A stretch of DNA of 64,000 nucleotides from Oscillospiraceae bacterium (GCA_015065885.1 SVPJ01000006.1:1-64000), one strand, 5' to 3'. Shown: positions 45,224 to 56,726, numbered from the stretch's first letter. Program-made: numbers and translations. The notes: generated by a model not told the origin, from the sequence alone.

Positions 45224-47524
45224 ATGCCAGTGAAAAAAGCAAAGGCGTTTTTTAAGAGCCTGCCCGTGCGTATCATCGGGAAGACGGTCGGTGCGTTGCT
45301 GAAGTGTATCATAACGATCTTACTCATCGGTGTCATCACCTTCACGGTGGTGGCGTCGGTGATGGTGGTGTACGTCCTTGCGAACTTCGACGGCACCGAA
45401 GGGTTGCCCGATTTGGAAGACCTGTCGATCAACGAGACGAGTATCGTCTACACCATGGCGGAGGACGGTACCTGGCAGGAACACCAACGGTTGGAGGGGA
45501 ACGACAGCATTTGGGTGGACCTTGAAGAGATCCCGCTCAATATGCAACACGCGGTCGTGGCGATCGAAGACAAGCGGTTTTACGAACACGACGGCGTGGA
45601 TTGGCGGCGTACCATTGCCGCTTCTGCCAACTTGGTGTTGCACTTCCAATCGGTGGAGTTCGGCGGCTCGACCATCACCCAGCAGCTCATCAAAGTGTCC
45701 ACGGGTGAGGACGACCAGACCATTGAACGCAAGATCACCGAAATTATGCGTGCGCTTCGCATGGAGAAGTCGCTTGACGGCTCCAAAGCGGACGTAAAGG
45801 ATCAGATATTGGAATCGTACTTGAACATTCTGCCGCTCAGCCGTAACGTCATCGGTGTGGGTGCGGCGGCGAACAGTTTCTTCGGCAAGGAAGTGGAAGA
45901 CCTGACCCTTGCGGAGTGCGCCGCGATCGCGGGTATCACCCAAAATCCCAGCAAGTACGATCCCTTCTCCCACCCCGAAAATCTGCGTGACCGCCAGCGC
46001 ACCGTGCTGCGTGCCATGCTGAATCAGAAACTTATCACCGAGGATGAATATATCCAGGCGGTGAACGAGGAGTTGCATTTTAAGAGTTACGCGTCGCAGA
46101 GCATGTTGCAGGACTATTACGTGGACTTGCAGGTGGAGGAGATCGCGGAAGACCTGATGGAGAAATACGGCTATTCCTACAACCAGGCCATTTCGAAGAT
46201 CTATCGCGGCGGTCTGTCCATCTATTCGTATGAAAACGTGGATCTGCAAAAGAAGGCGGAGGCGATCTACGCTGACGAGTCCAATTTCCCCACGCCGATC
46301 GAATCGGACGACCAGGATCCGCAGGGCGCGATCTTCGTCATCGACTACGACGGACATGTGGTGGCGACGGTGGGCGGTCGCGGCAAGAAGGACAGCGACC
46401 GCGTGTACAACCGTTCGACCGACGCGCGCCGTCAGTGCGGTTCGTCCATTAAGCCGCTGGGCAGTTACGGCCCCGCGATCGATAAAAATCTGGTACACTT
46501 CTCCTCCCTCGTGCCGGATGCGCCCATTACGCTCGCCAACGGTAAGAAGTGGCCCCCCAACTACGGTTCCTCTTCCACGAGTGACCGCGGCACCGTGACG
46601 GTGGCGTATGCCTTGAAGCGCTCGCTCAACACGGTGGCGGCACAGTTGGTGGAAAAGCTGACTCCCGCCGAAAGCTACAGTTTTTTGGTGAACAAACTCG
46701 ACTTTACGTTGGAAGCGCCCGATAAAGACTACAGTGCCATGGCACTGGGTGGCTTCCACAAGGGCGTTACCTGCCGCGAAATGGCGGAAGGATATCAGAT
46801 CTTCGGTAACGGCGGGCTTTACCGCGAGACCTCCACCTATGCGTATGTCAAGCAAGGGGACGAAGTGTTGCTCGAAGCCAAATCCGTGCCCGTCCGTGTC
46901 ATCGGCGAGGACAGTGCCTACGTGATGAACCGCCTGATGCAACTCGTGGTGCGTGAAGGTACGGGTGCCAACATTTCGGGCGACTGGCGCGGCGGTTGGG
47001 AAGTTTTCGGTAAGACGGGTACGTCGGGTACCAGCCGCAGCGGCAGTGACTACAACGTATATTTTGCGGGCGGTACGCCCCAGTACGTGGCGGCTTCGTG
47101 GTTCGGTTACGACTACGACAAGGCGCTCAACAGCAAACAGACCGGCTACGCACGCTCGCTTTGGAACAAGGTGATGATCGCCCTGCGGGACGACAGCGTT
47201 GATGCGGCAGAAAAGGGCTTCGGCGGTGTGAAAGCCGACCTTATCAACCGCGAAATGATCGTGGAAGCGACCTACTGTGAAGAGTCGGGTATGCTGGTGG
47301 GCGAAAACAACACCTGTACTGCGAAGAAGACGGGCGTGTACAAGACCTCGTTTATGCCCGGTTTCTGTACCGAGCACGTGAAGGAAGGGACCACCACCAC
47401 GCCGGACGGCGGGGTGATCGGAGGGGAATCCACCACGACGGGAACGACGCTGGATCTGAGTGAGATCTACGGCACCAACCCGACGACGACCACCACGACG
47501 GTCGCAACGACCACGGCTCCGTGA
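45224..47524 (+). CDS. Class A penicillin-binding protein (PBP1A-like) with Thr-rich tail
   Basis: AIEDKRFYEHDGVDWRRT; GGSTITQQLIK; RQCGSSIKPLGSY (SxxK); FGKTGTSG; C-terminus NPTTTTTTVATTTAP. Confidence 0.93.
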   Translation: MPVKKAKAFFKSLPVRIIGKTVGALLKCIITILLIGVITFTVVASVMVVYVLANFDGTEGLPDLEDLSINETSIVYTMAEDGTWQEHQRLEGNDSIWVDLEEIPLNMQHAVVAIEDKRFYEHDGVDWRRTIAASANLVLHFQSVEFGGSTITQQLIKVSTGEDDQTIERKITEIMRALRMEKSLDGSKADVKDQILESYLNILPLSRNVIGVGAAANSFFGKEVEDLTLAECAAIAGITQNPSKYDPFSHPENLRDRQRTVLRAMLNQKLITEDEYIQAVNEELHFKSYASQSMLQDYYVDLQVEEIAEDLMEKYGYSYNQAISKIYRGGLSIYSYENVDLQKKAEAIYADESNFPTPIESDDQDPQGAIFVIDYDGHVVATVGGRGKKDSDRVYNRSTDARRQCGSSIKPLGSYGPAIDKNLVHFSSLVPDAPITLANGKKWPPNYGSSSTSDRGTVTVAYALKRSLNTVAAQLVEKLTPAESYSFLVNKLDFTLEAPDKDYSAMALGGFHKGVTCREMAEGYQIFGNGGLYRETSTYAYVKQGDEVLLEAKSVPVRVIGEDSAYVMNRLMQLVVREGTGANISGDWRGGWEVFGKTGTSGTSRSGSDYNVYFAGGTPQYVAASWFGYDYDKALNSKQTGYARSLWNKVMIALRDDSVDAAEKGFGGVKADLINREMIVEATYCEESGMLVGENNTCTAKKTGVYKTSFMPGFCTEHVKEGTTTTPDGGVIGGESTTTGTTLDLSEIYGTNPTTTTTTVATTTAP

Positions 47525-47534
47525 GGTGAAAACG

Positions 47535-48146
47535 ATGAAATTGTGGGATATTTCCCGTGAATTGACCGCGGCGGCGGTATACCCCGGTGACCCTGCACCG
47601 CAGGTGACGCGGATACAACAATTGGAATTCGGCGACACCTGCAATCTATCTGCTCTGTCACTGTGCGCACACAACGCCACCCATTTGGACGCGCCGCTTC
47701 ACTTTGTGCCGCACGGCGACGACGTTGCGGCGGTGGCACTGTCTCATTGCTGCGGCAGTTGCCGCGTGGTCTGCTTTGACGGCGTGCTTACGGGGGACGT
47801 GGCGGAGCGCATCGTTGCCCGCTACCCCACCGAGCGTTTGCTGTTCAAGGGGGATATGACGGTGGATATCTCGGCGGCGTACGTGCTGGCGGATGCGGGC
47901 GTGCGCTTGGTCGGTGTGGAAGCACCGTCGGTCGCGGCGGCAGACCGCAGTGAGGCGGTACATCGCCACCTGCTCGGCAGCGGCGTGCTGATCTTAGAAG
48001 GCTTGGATCTTTCGGATGTGTGCGAGCGGGAGTATTTCCTCTTCGCCGCACCCATCAAAATTGCAGGGTGTGACGGCGCACCCGTCCGCGCGGTGTTGCT
48101 CGACGACGAATCGCTCGACGTGGAGCCGACATTTCAGCGTCGGTAA
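47535..48146 (+). CDS. Cyclase / kynurenine formamidase-like family
   Basis: WDISRELTAAAVYPGDPAP; HNATHLDAPLHF (HxGTHxDxPxHF-like metal motif). Confidence 0.85.
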   Translation: MKLWDISRELTAAAVYPGDPAPQVTRIQQLEFGDTCNLSALSLCAHNATHLDAPLHFVPHGDDVAAVALSHCCGSCRVVCFDGVLTGDVAERIVARYPTERLLFKGDMTVDISAAYVLADAGVRLVGVEAPSVAAADRSEAVHRHLLGSGVLILEGLDLSDVCEREYFLFAAPIKIAGCDGAPVRAVLLDDESLDVEPTFQRR

Positions 48147-48155
48147 AAAGCAACA

Positions 48156-48193
48156 AAACGGCGGTCTGTTCCGATCGGAACAGACCGCCGTTT
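48156..48193. terminator. Perfect 38-bp palindrome, bidirectional terminator between convergent genes
   Basis: AAACGGCGGTCTGTTCCGA|TCGGAACAGACCGCCGTTT between the cyclase (+) and groL (-). Confidence 0.85.
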
Positions 48194-48210
48194 GTTGTTT
48201 GCGTCTTTTT

Positions 48211-50240
<2,030 letters not shown>

Positions 50241-50369
50241 TCAAGAGGAAAACGTGAACTTTTTTCGGAATTTACAATTTTTTAAATTTCGTTCGTTGTA
50301 AAATTGCACAACTCTTTTGCGGTTTAAAGTGGCAAATTGCCGAAAGTTGTGGTTTTTGAAAAAAAGGGG

Positions 50370-50398
50370 TTGCATAATACGGGGACGGGTGCTATAAT
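50370..50398 (+). promoter_or_regulatory. Candidate promoter for the symporter/iorAB operon
   Basis: TTGCAT - 17 nt - TATAAT. Confidence 0.6.
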
Positions 50399-50535
50399 AG
50401 CGGCATGTCCAAAAGCATTGTCCACTTTGCTCCGCGTAATGTCTTTCAACACACGGGTAGAAGCCCATTTTTTTGTGGTCAAAGATTTTAGCGCTTTAAA
50501 GTGGCGATTTGGCAGACTGATAGGAGGCGCATCGT

Positions 50536-52092
50536 ATGTTGTTGAAGATCTTGTTTTTGGTCGTGTTCTTTGCGATGATGATCGTGATCGGTGTTTACTA
50601 CCGCAAGAGCGCGGCGGACGTAAAAGGGTTTGTACTCGGCGGACGCAACGTCGGCCCGTGGCTCACGGCGTTTGCCTACGGTACGTCCTATTTTTCCGCG
50701 GTCATCTTCGTGGGGTACGCGGGGCAGTTCGGTTGGCGTTTCGGTGTGGCGTCCACGTGGATCGGCATCGGCAACGCCTTGATCGGCTCGTTGCTTGCGT
50801 GGGAGATACTGGGGCGGCGCACCCGCATTATGTCGCAACACCTTGGCAGTTCCACCATGCCCGAATTCTTCGGCAAGCGGTTTGACAGCACATCCCTCAA
50901 AGTGGCGGCGTCGGTCATCACCTTTTTGTTTATGATCCCGTACACCGCATCGCTGTATAACGGGCTGTCCCGTCTGTTCCAGATGGCATTTAATATCGAT
51001 TATATCTGGTGTGTACTCGGTATGGCGGTACTCACGGGTGTCTATGTGATCGTAGGCGGCTATATGGCGACCGCCATGGCGGATTTCATTCAAGGCATCA
51101 TTATGCTCGGCGGTATCATTGCGGTCATCGCGGCGGTGCTGAACAGCAACGGCGGTTTCACCGCGGCGATGACATCGCTCTCGCAAGTGGCGGCGGAGGA
51201 GACGGCGATGCAAGGCGCGTTTACTTCTTTCCTCGGCCCGAAGCCGCTGGAACTCGTCGGCGTGGTGTTGCTCACCTCGCTCGGCACGTGGGGCTTGCCG
51301 CAGATGGTGCAGAAGTTCTACGCCATCAAGAACGAAGGCTCGATCCGTAAGGGGACCATGATCTCCACCATTTTCGCATTGGTGGTGGCGGGCGGCTGTT
51401 ATTTTCTCGGCGGTTTCGGCCGTTTGTATCAGCCTGAAATGAACGCCGCGGGCGGCGTGGTGTACGACAGCCTGATCCCGAAGATGCTCGAAGGCTTGCC
51501 CGACGCCATCATCGGTATCGTCATCGTGTTGGTGCTGGCGGCATCCATGTCCACACTGTCGTCGCTGGTACTTGCGTCCTCCTCCACCATTACACTGGAC
51601 TTTCTGCAACCCGTTTCTAAGAAAGTGTGGAAAGAAAAGACCTCGGTGCGGACGATGCGCGTGTTCATCGTGTTTTTCATTGCCGTTTCGGCGGTGCTGG
51701 CGATCGTGCAGGCAAGCTCGCCCGTCACCTTTATTGCGCAGTTGATGGGTATCTCGTGGGGCGCAATGGCAGGTGCGTTCCTGGCGCCGTTCCTATTCGG
51801 CCTGTACTGGAAAAAGACCACGAAGGCGTCGGTGTGGATGTCCTTCATCGTGGGCGTCGGCGTGATGCTGGCGAATATGATCTGCACGTTCCTCAAAGTG
51901 CCGTTCATCAACGCCTACTTCTCGTCCCCCATCAATGCGGGCGTGCTGTCGATGGCACTGGGACTGGTGTTGGTACCCCTCGTGAGTTTGTTTACGCGAA
52001 AAATGGATAAAACGCTTGTCGAACGGATGTATATGTGCTATAATAGAAAGGTAAACGTACCGGCGAAAGATGCACTTGAAGACGAAGTGTGA
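50536..52092 (+). CDS. Sodium:solute symporter (SSS family)
   Basis: Polytopic; YYRKSAADVKGFVLGGRNVGPWLTAFAYGTSYFSAVIFVGYAG resembles SSS N-terminal signature. Confidence 0.9.
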   Translation: MLLKILFLVVFFAMMIVIGVYYRKSAADVKGFVLGGRNVGPWLTAFAYGTSYFSAVIFVGYAGQFGWRFGVASTWIGIGNALIGSLLAWEILGRRTRIMSQHLGSSTMPEFFGKRFDSTSLKVAASVITFLFMIPYTASLYNGLSRLFQMAFNIDYIWCVLGMAVLTGVYVIVGGYMATAMADFIQGIIMLGGIIAVIAAVLNSNGGFTAAMTSLSQVAAEETAMQGAFTSFLGPKPLELVGVVLLTSLGTWGLPQMVQKFYAIKNEGSIRKGTMISTIFALVVAGGCYFLGGFGRLYQPEMNAAGGVVYDSLIPKMLEGLPDAIIGIVIVLVLAASMSTLSSLVLASSSTITLDFLQPVSKKVWKEKTSVRTMRVFIVFFIAVSAVLAIVQASSPVTFIAQLMGISWGAMAGAFLAPFLFGLYWKKTTKASVWMSFIVGVGVMLANMICTFLKVPFINAYFSSPINAGVLSMALGLVLVPLVSLFTRKMDKTLVERMYMCYNRKVNVPAKDALEDEV

Positions 52093-52121
52093 TCTTTGCC
52101 GCAGATAAAGGAGAAGTTTAA

Positions 52122-53849
52122 GTGAAAGAATTGATGATCGGTAACGCGGCGGTCGCACGCGGTCTGTACGAAGCGGGCTGCACCGTGGTGTCGAGTTATC
52201 CCGGTACTCCGAGTACCGAAATAACCGAGTATGCCGCCGAATACAATGAAATGTACTGCGAATGGGCGCCGAATGAAAAGGTTGCGATGGAAGTCGCGTT
52301 CGGTGCGTCGATGGCGGGGGCACGCAGTGCCTGTGCCATGAAACACGTTGGGTTGAACGTGGCGGCCGACCCGCTGTTCACCATGTCCTACACGGGCGTG
52401 AACGGTGGTTTGGTCATCTGCGTGGCGGACGATCCCGGCATGCACTCTTCGCAGAACGAGCAGGACTCCCGTCACTATGCCGTGGCGGCGAAGGTGCCGA
52501 TGCTTGAGCCCGCCGATTCGGCGGAGTCGCTTGCCTTTGCGAAGGCGGCGTTCGCGCTCTCGGAAGAGTTCGACACCCCCGTGATCTTGCGTATGTGCAC
52601 CCGTATTGCCCACGCACAGAGCATCGTGGAAACGGGCGCACGTGACGAGCGGGACAACCGCCCCTACGTCAAAACCCCCGAGAAGTACATCATGATGCCC
52701 GGCAACGCGAAGAAGTGCCACCCCGTGGTGGAGGCGCGCACCGCGTCGCTCGCCGCCTTGGCGGAGGATTGCCCTTTCAACCGCGCGGAGATGGGGGAGA
52801 AGGCACTCGGCATCATCACCTCGGGTGCGTCCTATCAGTACGTGCGCGAGACTTTCGGTGAGTCGGTAAGCGTGCTGAAGATCGGTATGGTACATCCCCT
52901 GCCGACGAAACTGATCCGCGATTTCGCCGCCGCGGTGGACCGCGTGGTGGTCATTGAAGAACTCGACGGTATGCTCGAAGCACACTGTACCGCCATCGGC
53001 GTTACGGTGGAGGGCAAAGAACTGTTCACCAACATCGGTGAGTTTTCTCAGCGTACGGTGGCCGAGGTGTTCGGTCTGCCGCAGAAGGAACACGTGGCGC
53101 TCGATACCGCTATCCCCGTGCGCCCGCCCGTCATGTGTGCGGGTTGCCCGCACCGCGGTATGTACTATACCTTGGCGAAGAACAAGGTGACGGTCATCGG
53201 CGATATCGGCTGTTATACCCTCGGTGCCCAACCGCCGCTGTGTGCGCTGGATTCCACCCTTTGCATGGGCGCTTCGGTGTCGGGTCTGCACGGCTTTAAC
53301 AAAGCGGGTAACGAAAATCCCGCCGTCGCCGTGATCGGGGACTCCACCTTTATGCATTCGGGTATCACGGGTCTCGTGAATATTGCGTACAACAATTCCA
53401 ACTCCACCGTCATCATTTTAGACAACTCCATCACGGGTATGACGGGACATCAGCAGAATCCCACCACGGGGTACAACATCAAGGGCGACCCTGCGGCGAA
53501 GATCGATCTGGAAACGCTGTGCCGTGCGGTGGGTATCCGTCGCGTGCGGGTGGTCGATCCGTACGACCTTGCGGCGTGCGAAGCGGTGTTAAAAGAAGAA
53601 CTTGCGGCGGACGAAGCGTCGGTCATCATCTCCCGCCGTCCGTGCGTGCTTTTGAAATCGGTCAAGACCAAGCCGCCCGTCACGGTGGATGCCGACAAGT
53701 GCCGCAGTTGCAAGAAGTGTATGAAACTGGGTTGCCCCGCCATTCGTATGCGGGACGGTAAAGCGGACATCGACGCGACCCTTTGCGTGGGTTGCGGCGT
53801 GTGCGAACAACTCTGTGCGTTTGATGCCATCGGGGAGGTGAGCGAATGA
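52122..53849 (+). CDS. iorA: Indolepyruvate ferredoxin oxidoreductase, alpha subunit
   Basis: GNAAVARGLYEAGCTVVSSYPGTPSTEI; MCAGCPHRGMYYTL; TPP motif GDSTFMHSGITGLVNIAYNNSN; C-terminal CxxCxxC clusters. Confidence 0.95.
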   Translation: MKELMIGNAAVARGLYEAGCTVVSSYPGTPSTEITEYAAEYNEMYCEWAPNEKVAMEVAFGASMAGARSACAMKHVGLNVAADPLFTMSYTGVNGGLVICVADDPGMHSSQNEQDSRHYAVAAKVPMLEPADSAESLAFAKAAFALSEEFDTPVILRMCTRIAHAQSIVETGARDERDNRPYVKTPEKYIMMPGNAKKCHPVVEARTASLAALAEDCPFNRAEMGEKALGIITSGASYQYVRETFGESVSVLKIGMVHPLPTKLIRDFAAAVDRVVVIEELDGMLEAHCTAIGVTVEGKELFTNIGEFSQRTVAEVFGLPQKEHVALDTAIPVRPPVMCAGCPHRGMYYTLAKNKVTVIGDIGCYTLGAQPPLCALDSTLCMGASVSGLHGFNKAGNENPAVAVIGDSTFMHSGITGLVNIAYNNSNSTVIILDNSITGMTGHQQNPTTGYNIKGDPAAKIDLETLCRAVGIRRVRVVDPYDLAACEAVLKEELAADEASVIISRRPCVLLKSVKTKPPVTVDADKCRSCKKCMKLGCPAIRMRDGKADIDATLCVGCGVCEQLCAFDAIGEVSE

Positions 53850-54418
53850 ACACGGTACGTTTGATGATCGTCGGTGTCGGTGGGCAGGGCTCTCTGCTCG
53901 CCAGTAAATTGCTCGGCCGTCTGTTGGTGGACGAAGGGTACGACGTGAAGGTGTCGGAAGTACACGGCATGAGCCAGCGCGGCGGTTCGGTCGTCACCTA
54001 TGTGCAGTTCGGCGATAAGGTGTATTCCCCCGTCATTGAACAAGGTGAAGCGGATTTCATCGTGTCGTTCGAAAAGTTGGAAGCGGCACGCCACGTGGCT
54101 TGCCTCAAAAAAGGCGGTACCGTGATCGTGAACACCCAGCAGATCGACCCGATGCCCGTGATCACGGGTGCGGCAACTTATCCCGAAACGGTGCTGGACG
54201 AGATGACCGCCGCAGGTGTCAAAGTGGATGCGCTGGATGCGCTGTCCCTCGCACAGAAAGCGGGCTCCGCCAAGGCGGTGAACATCGTCTTGATGGGCCG
54301 TCTTGCCAAATATTTCTCGATGGACTACGACAAATGGATCGCTGCGATCGAAAAGAGTGTGGCACCGAAATTTGTTGAGATGAACAAAAAAGCGTTTGAA
54401 CTCGGTTACAATGCGTAA
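53846..54418 (+). CDS. iorB: Indolepyruvate oxidoreductase, beta subunit
   Basis: MIVGVGGQGSLLASKLLGRLLVDEGYDVKVSEVHGMSQRGGSV. Confidence 0.94.
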   Translation: MNTVRLMIVGVGGQGSLLASKLLGRLLVDEGYDVKVSEVHGMSQRGGSVVTYVQFGDKVYSPVIEQGEADFIVSFEKLEAARHVACLKKGGTVIVNTQQIDPMPVITGAATYPETVLDEMTAAGVKVDALDALSLAQKAGSAKAVNIVLMGRLAKYFSMDYDKWIAAIEKSVAPKFVEMNKKAFELGYNA

Positions 54419-54422
54419 GGAG

Positions 54423-55742
54423 ATGGGCTCAGTGTCAGAACAGCGTTATTATCAGCCGGAGATCGAAACGATGCCGGTGGAGGAACTGAAAAAACTCCAG
54501 TCTGAAAAATTGGTCAAGCAAGTGCGCCACGTCTACGATAACGTGCCGTATTATCGCGCCTTGATGGAGGAAAAAGGGGTCACCCCCGACGATATCCACG
54601 GCATTGAGGATCTGCACAAACTTCCGTTTTTGACCAAAGCGGATCTGCGGGATGCTTATCCCTACGGCTTGCTTGCCAAACCGCTTTCGGAATGCGTGCG
54701 TATCCAGTCCACGTCGGGTACGACGGGTCGCCGCGTGGTGGCGTTTTATACCCAGCACGACGTGGATCTGTGGGAAGACTGCTGTGCGCGCGCCATCGTG
54801 GCGGCGGGCGGCACCAACGAGGACGTGTGTCAGGTGGCGTACGGCTACGGCTTGTTCACGGGCGGTCCCGGCTTGAACGGCGGGTCGCACCGCGTGGGAT
54901 GTCTCACGTTGCCGATGTCGTCGGGTAACACCGAGCGCCAGATCCAGTTTATGACCGACCTTTCGGCGACCATTCTCTGCTGTACTCCGTCGTATGCGGC
55001 GTACATCGGTGAGACGTTGAAGGAAAAGGGGATGGGTCCCGACGATATTCCGCTGAAGGCGGGTATCTTCGGTGCGGAGCCGTGGACCGAAGAAATGCGT
55101 CGCGGAATCGAAGAGACTCTCGGTATCAAGGCGTACGACATTTACGGGTTGACCGAAACGTCGGGTCCCGGTGTGTCTTTCGAATGCGCGGAGCAGACGG
55201 GCATGCACATCAACGAAGATCACTTCCTGGCGGAGATCATCGACCCCGACACGGGCGAGGTGCTTCCCGAAGGCAGCAAGGGCGAACTCGTGTTCACCGC
55301 GCTGGACAAGGAAGCGTTCCCGCTGTTGCGTTACCGCACGCGTGACATCTGTGTGCTGACCCGCAAGCCCTGCTCCTGCGGGCGTACCCACATCAAGATG
55401 AGCAAGCCGATGGGTCGCAGTGACGATATGATGATCATCCGCGGTGTCAACGTGTTCCCGAGCCAGATCGAAACGGTGCTTTTGAACGAGGGGTATCAGC
55501 CGAACTATCAGATCGTGGTGGATCGCGAGAAAAACAACGATACCTTCGACGTATACGTGGAGATGAATCCCGATCAGGCCATCGACACGGTGCGCGGTGT
55601 GGCGGCGCTGGAAAAGGCACTCGCAGGTGCGATGAAGACGATGCTCGGCATTAACCCGACGGTGCATCTGGTGGCACCGAAGAGTATTGCCCGCAGTGAA
55701 GGAAAAGCGGTGCGCGTGATCGATAAACGTAAATTGGTGTAA
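54423..55742 (+). CDS. Phenylacetate-CoA ligase family
   Basis: QSTSGTTGRRVVAFYT; DIYGLTETSGPGVSFEC; YRTRDIC; GRSDDMMIIRGVNVFPSQIE. Confidence 0.94.
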   Translation: MGSVSEQRYYQPEIETMPVEELKKLQSEKLVKQVRHVYDNVPYYRALMEEKGVTPDDIHGIEDLHKLPFLTKADLRDAYPYGLLAKPLSECVRIQSTSGTTGRRVVAFYTQHDVDLWEDCCARAIVAAGGTNEDVCQVAYGYGLFTGGPGLNGGSHRVGCLTLPMSSGNTERQIQFMTDLSATILCCTPSYAAYIGETLKEKGMGPDDIPLKAGIFGAEPWTEEMRRGIEETLGIKAYDIYGLTETSGPGVSFECAEQTGMHINEDHFLAEIIDPDTGEVLPEGSKGELVFTALDKEAFPLLRYRTRDICVLTRKPCSCGRTHIKMSKPMGRSDDMMIIRGVNVFPSQIETVLLNEGYQPNYQIVVDREKNNDTFDVYVEMNPDQAIDTVRGVAALEKALAGAMKTMLGINPTVHLVAPKSIARSEGKAVRVIDKRKLV

Positions 55743-55756
55743 GGAGGCTGTTCGTT

Positions 55757-56194
55757 ATGACCATTAAGCAACTTTCGGTCTTTGTGGAAAACAAAAAGGG
55801 TAAGCTCGCCCAGATCATGCAGATCTTGGCGCAAAACGGCGTGGACATCCGCGCACTTTCGCTGGCGGACACCACCGATTACGGCATTTTGCGTATGATC
55901 GTGAACGATACCGCAAAAGCGGTCGCGGCGTTGCAGGCGGAGCACTGCGTGGTGTCGGTGAACGAGGTGCTGGGTGTGGCGGTGGACGACACTCCCGGCG
56001 GGTTTGCCGCGGCGGTGCAGGCGCTTTCGGACAACGAGGTGAATCTCGAATACGTCTATGCGTTCATCACCCCGCAAAAGGGTTACGCCTACGTCGTGAT
56101 GCGGGTGACGGACAACGACGCTGCCACCAAAATTCTGCAAAATGCGGGCGTCAAAGTGCTGGATGACGAAGAACTGCACGCCATGTTCCGCTGA
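55757..56194 (+). CDS. Tandem ACT domain protein
   Basis: QLSVFVENKKGKLAQIMQILAQNGVDIRALSLADTTDYGILRMIV; typical partner of arylacetate-CoA ligase genes. Confidence 0.87.
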   Translation: MTIKQLSVFVENKKGKLAQIMQILAQNGVDIRALSLADTTDYGILRMIVNDTAKAVAALQAEHCVVSVNEVLGVAVDDTPGGFAAAVQALSDNEVNLEYVYAFITPQKGYAYVVMRVTDNDAATKILQNAGVKVLDDEELHAMFR

Positions 56195-56270
56195 AAATTT
56201 TCGAAAAACACTTGCAAAGCGTTGCAAATTCGTGTATACTACCTATGCCCGCCAAACGGCGGGCATATAT

Positions 56271-56347
56271 CCGCCCGTGGCGAAGCTGGATATCGCAGTG
56301 GATTCCGATTCCAAAGGCCGGGGGTTCGAATCCCTCCGGGCGGGCCA
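56271..56347 (+). tRNA. tRNA-Arg(CCG), CCA encoded
   Basis: 7-bp acceptor CCGCCCG/CGGGCGG; D-arm GCGA AGCTGGATA TCGC; anticodon loop TTCCGAT; T-arm GGGGG TTCGAAT CCCTC; 3' GCCA. Confidence 0.9.
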
Positions 56348-56349
56348 AA

Positions 56350-56384
56350 ACAAAAACAGCAACCGAAAGGTTGCTGTTTTTGTT
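56350..56384 (+). terminator. Terminator-like hairpin after tRNA-Arg
   Basis: aaaaacagcaacc-gaaa-ggttgctgttttt. Confidence 0.8.
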
Positions 56385-56657
56385 TTGGCCCCCCCTTAAG
56401 AGGGATTCGAAACGAGCTCCAAGCGTGAGGCGTGAAGCGCCGAAGGCTTGGGAGAAAGCCCCGGTGGGGCTTTCGTTCGCGAGAGGAGAATCCCTCCGGG
56501 CGGGCTGCGCGCGCTATGCTGTTTGTCACACGACCGAACTCTCCACCACCACCGTGAGCGTAAGTGAACAATTTCACAAAATGGTATTTTGAAGGAATAT
56601 AGGGGAGTCAAAAGGGTAGTCAAGGTGGGTCAAAAGGTGGGTCAAAAATTTTGTTCA

Positions 56658-56726
56658 TAACGAAGAAAGATGCAACGCAAAGAACTTCCAGCAGCACTGT
56701 GCCTTCAGTGTTAAACGATGCATCTT
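56658..56726. repeat. 69-bp repeat, copy 1, with internal terminal inverted repeat AAGATGCA...TGCATCTT
   Basis: aacgaagaaagatgcaacgcaaagaacttccagcagcactgtgccttcagtgttaaacgatgcatctt. Confidence 0.85.

Noticed and set aside
45320-47680. 786-aa minus-strand ORF opposite PBP1A
   Set aside because: Antisense shadow; the plus strand carries unambiguous transglycosylase and transpeptidase motifs.
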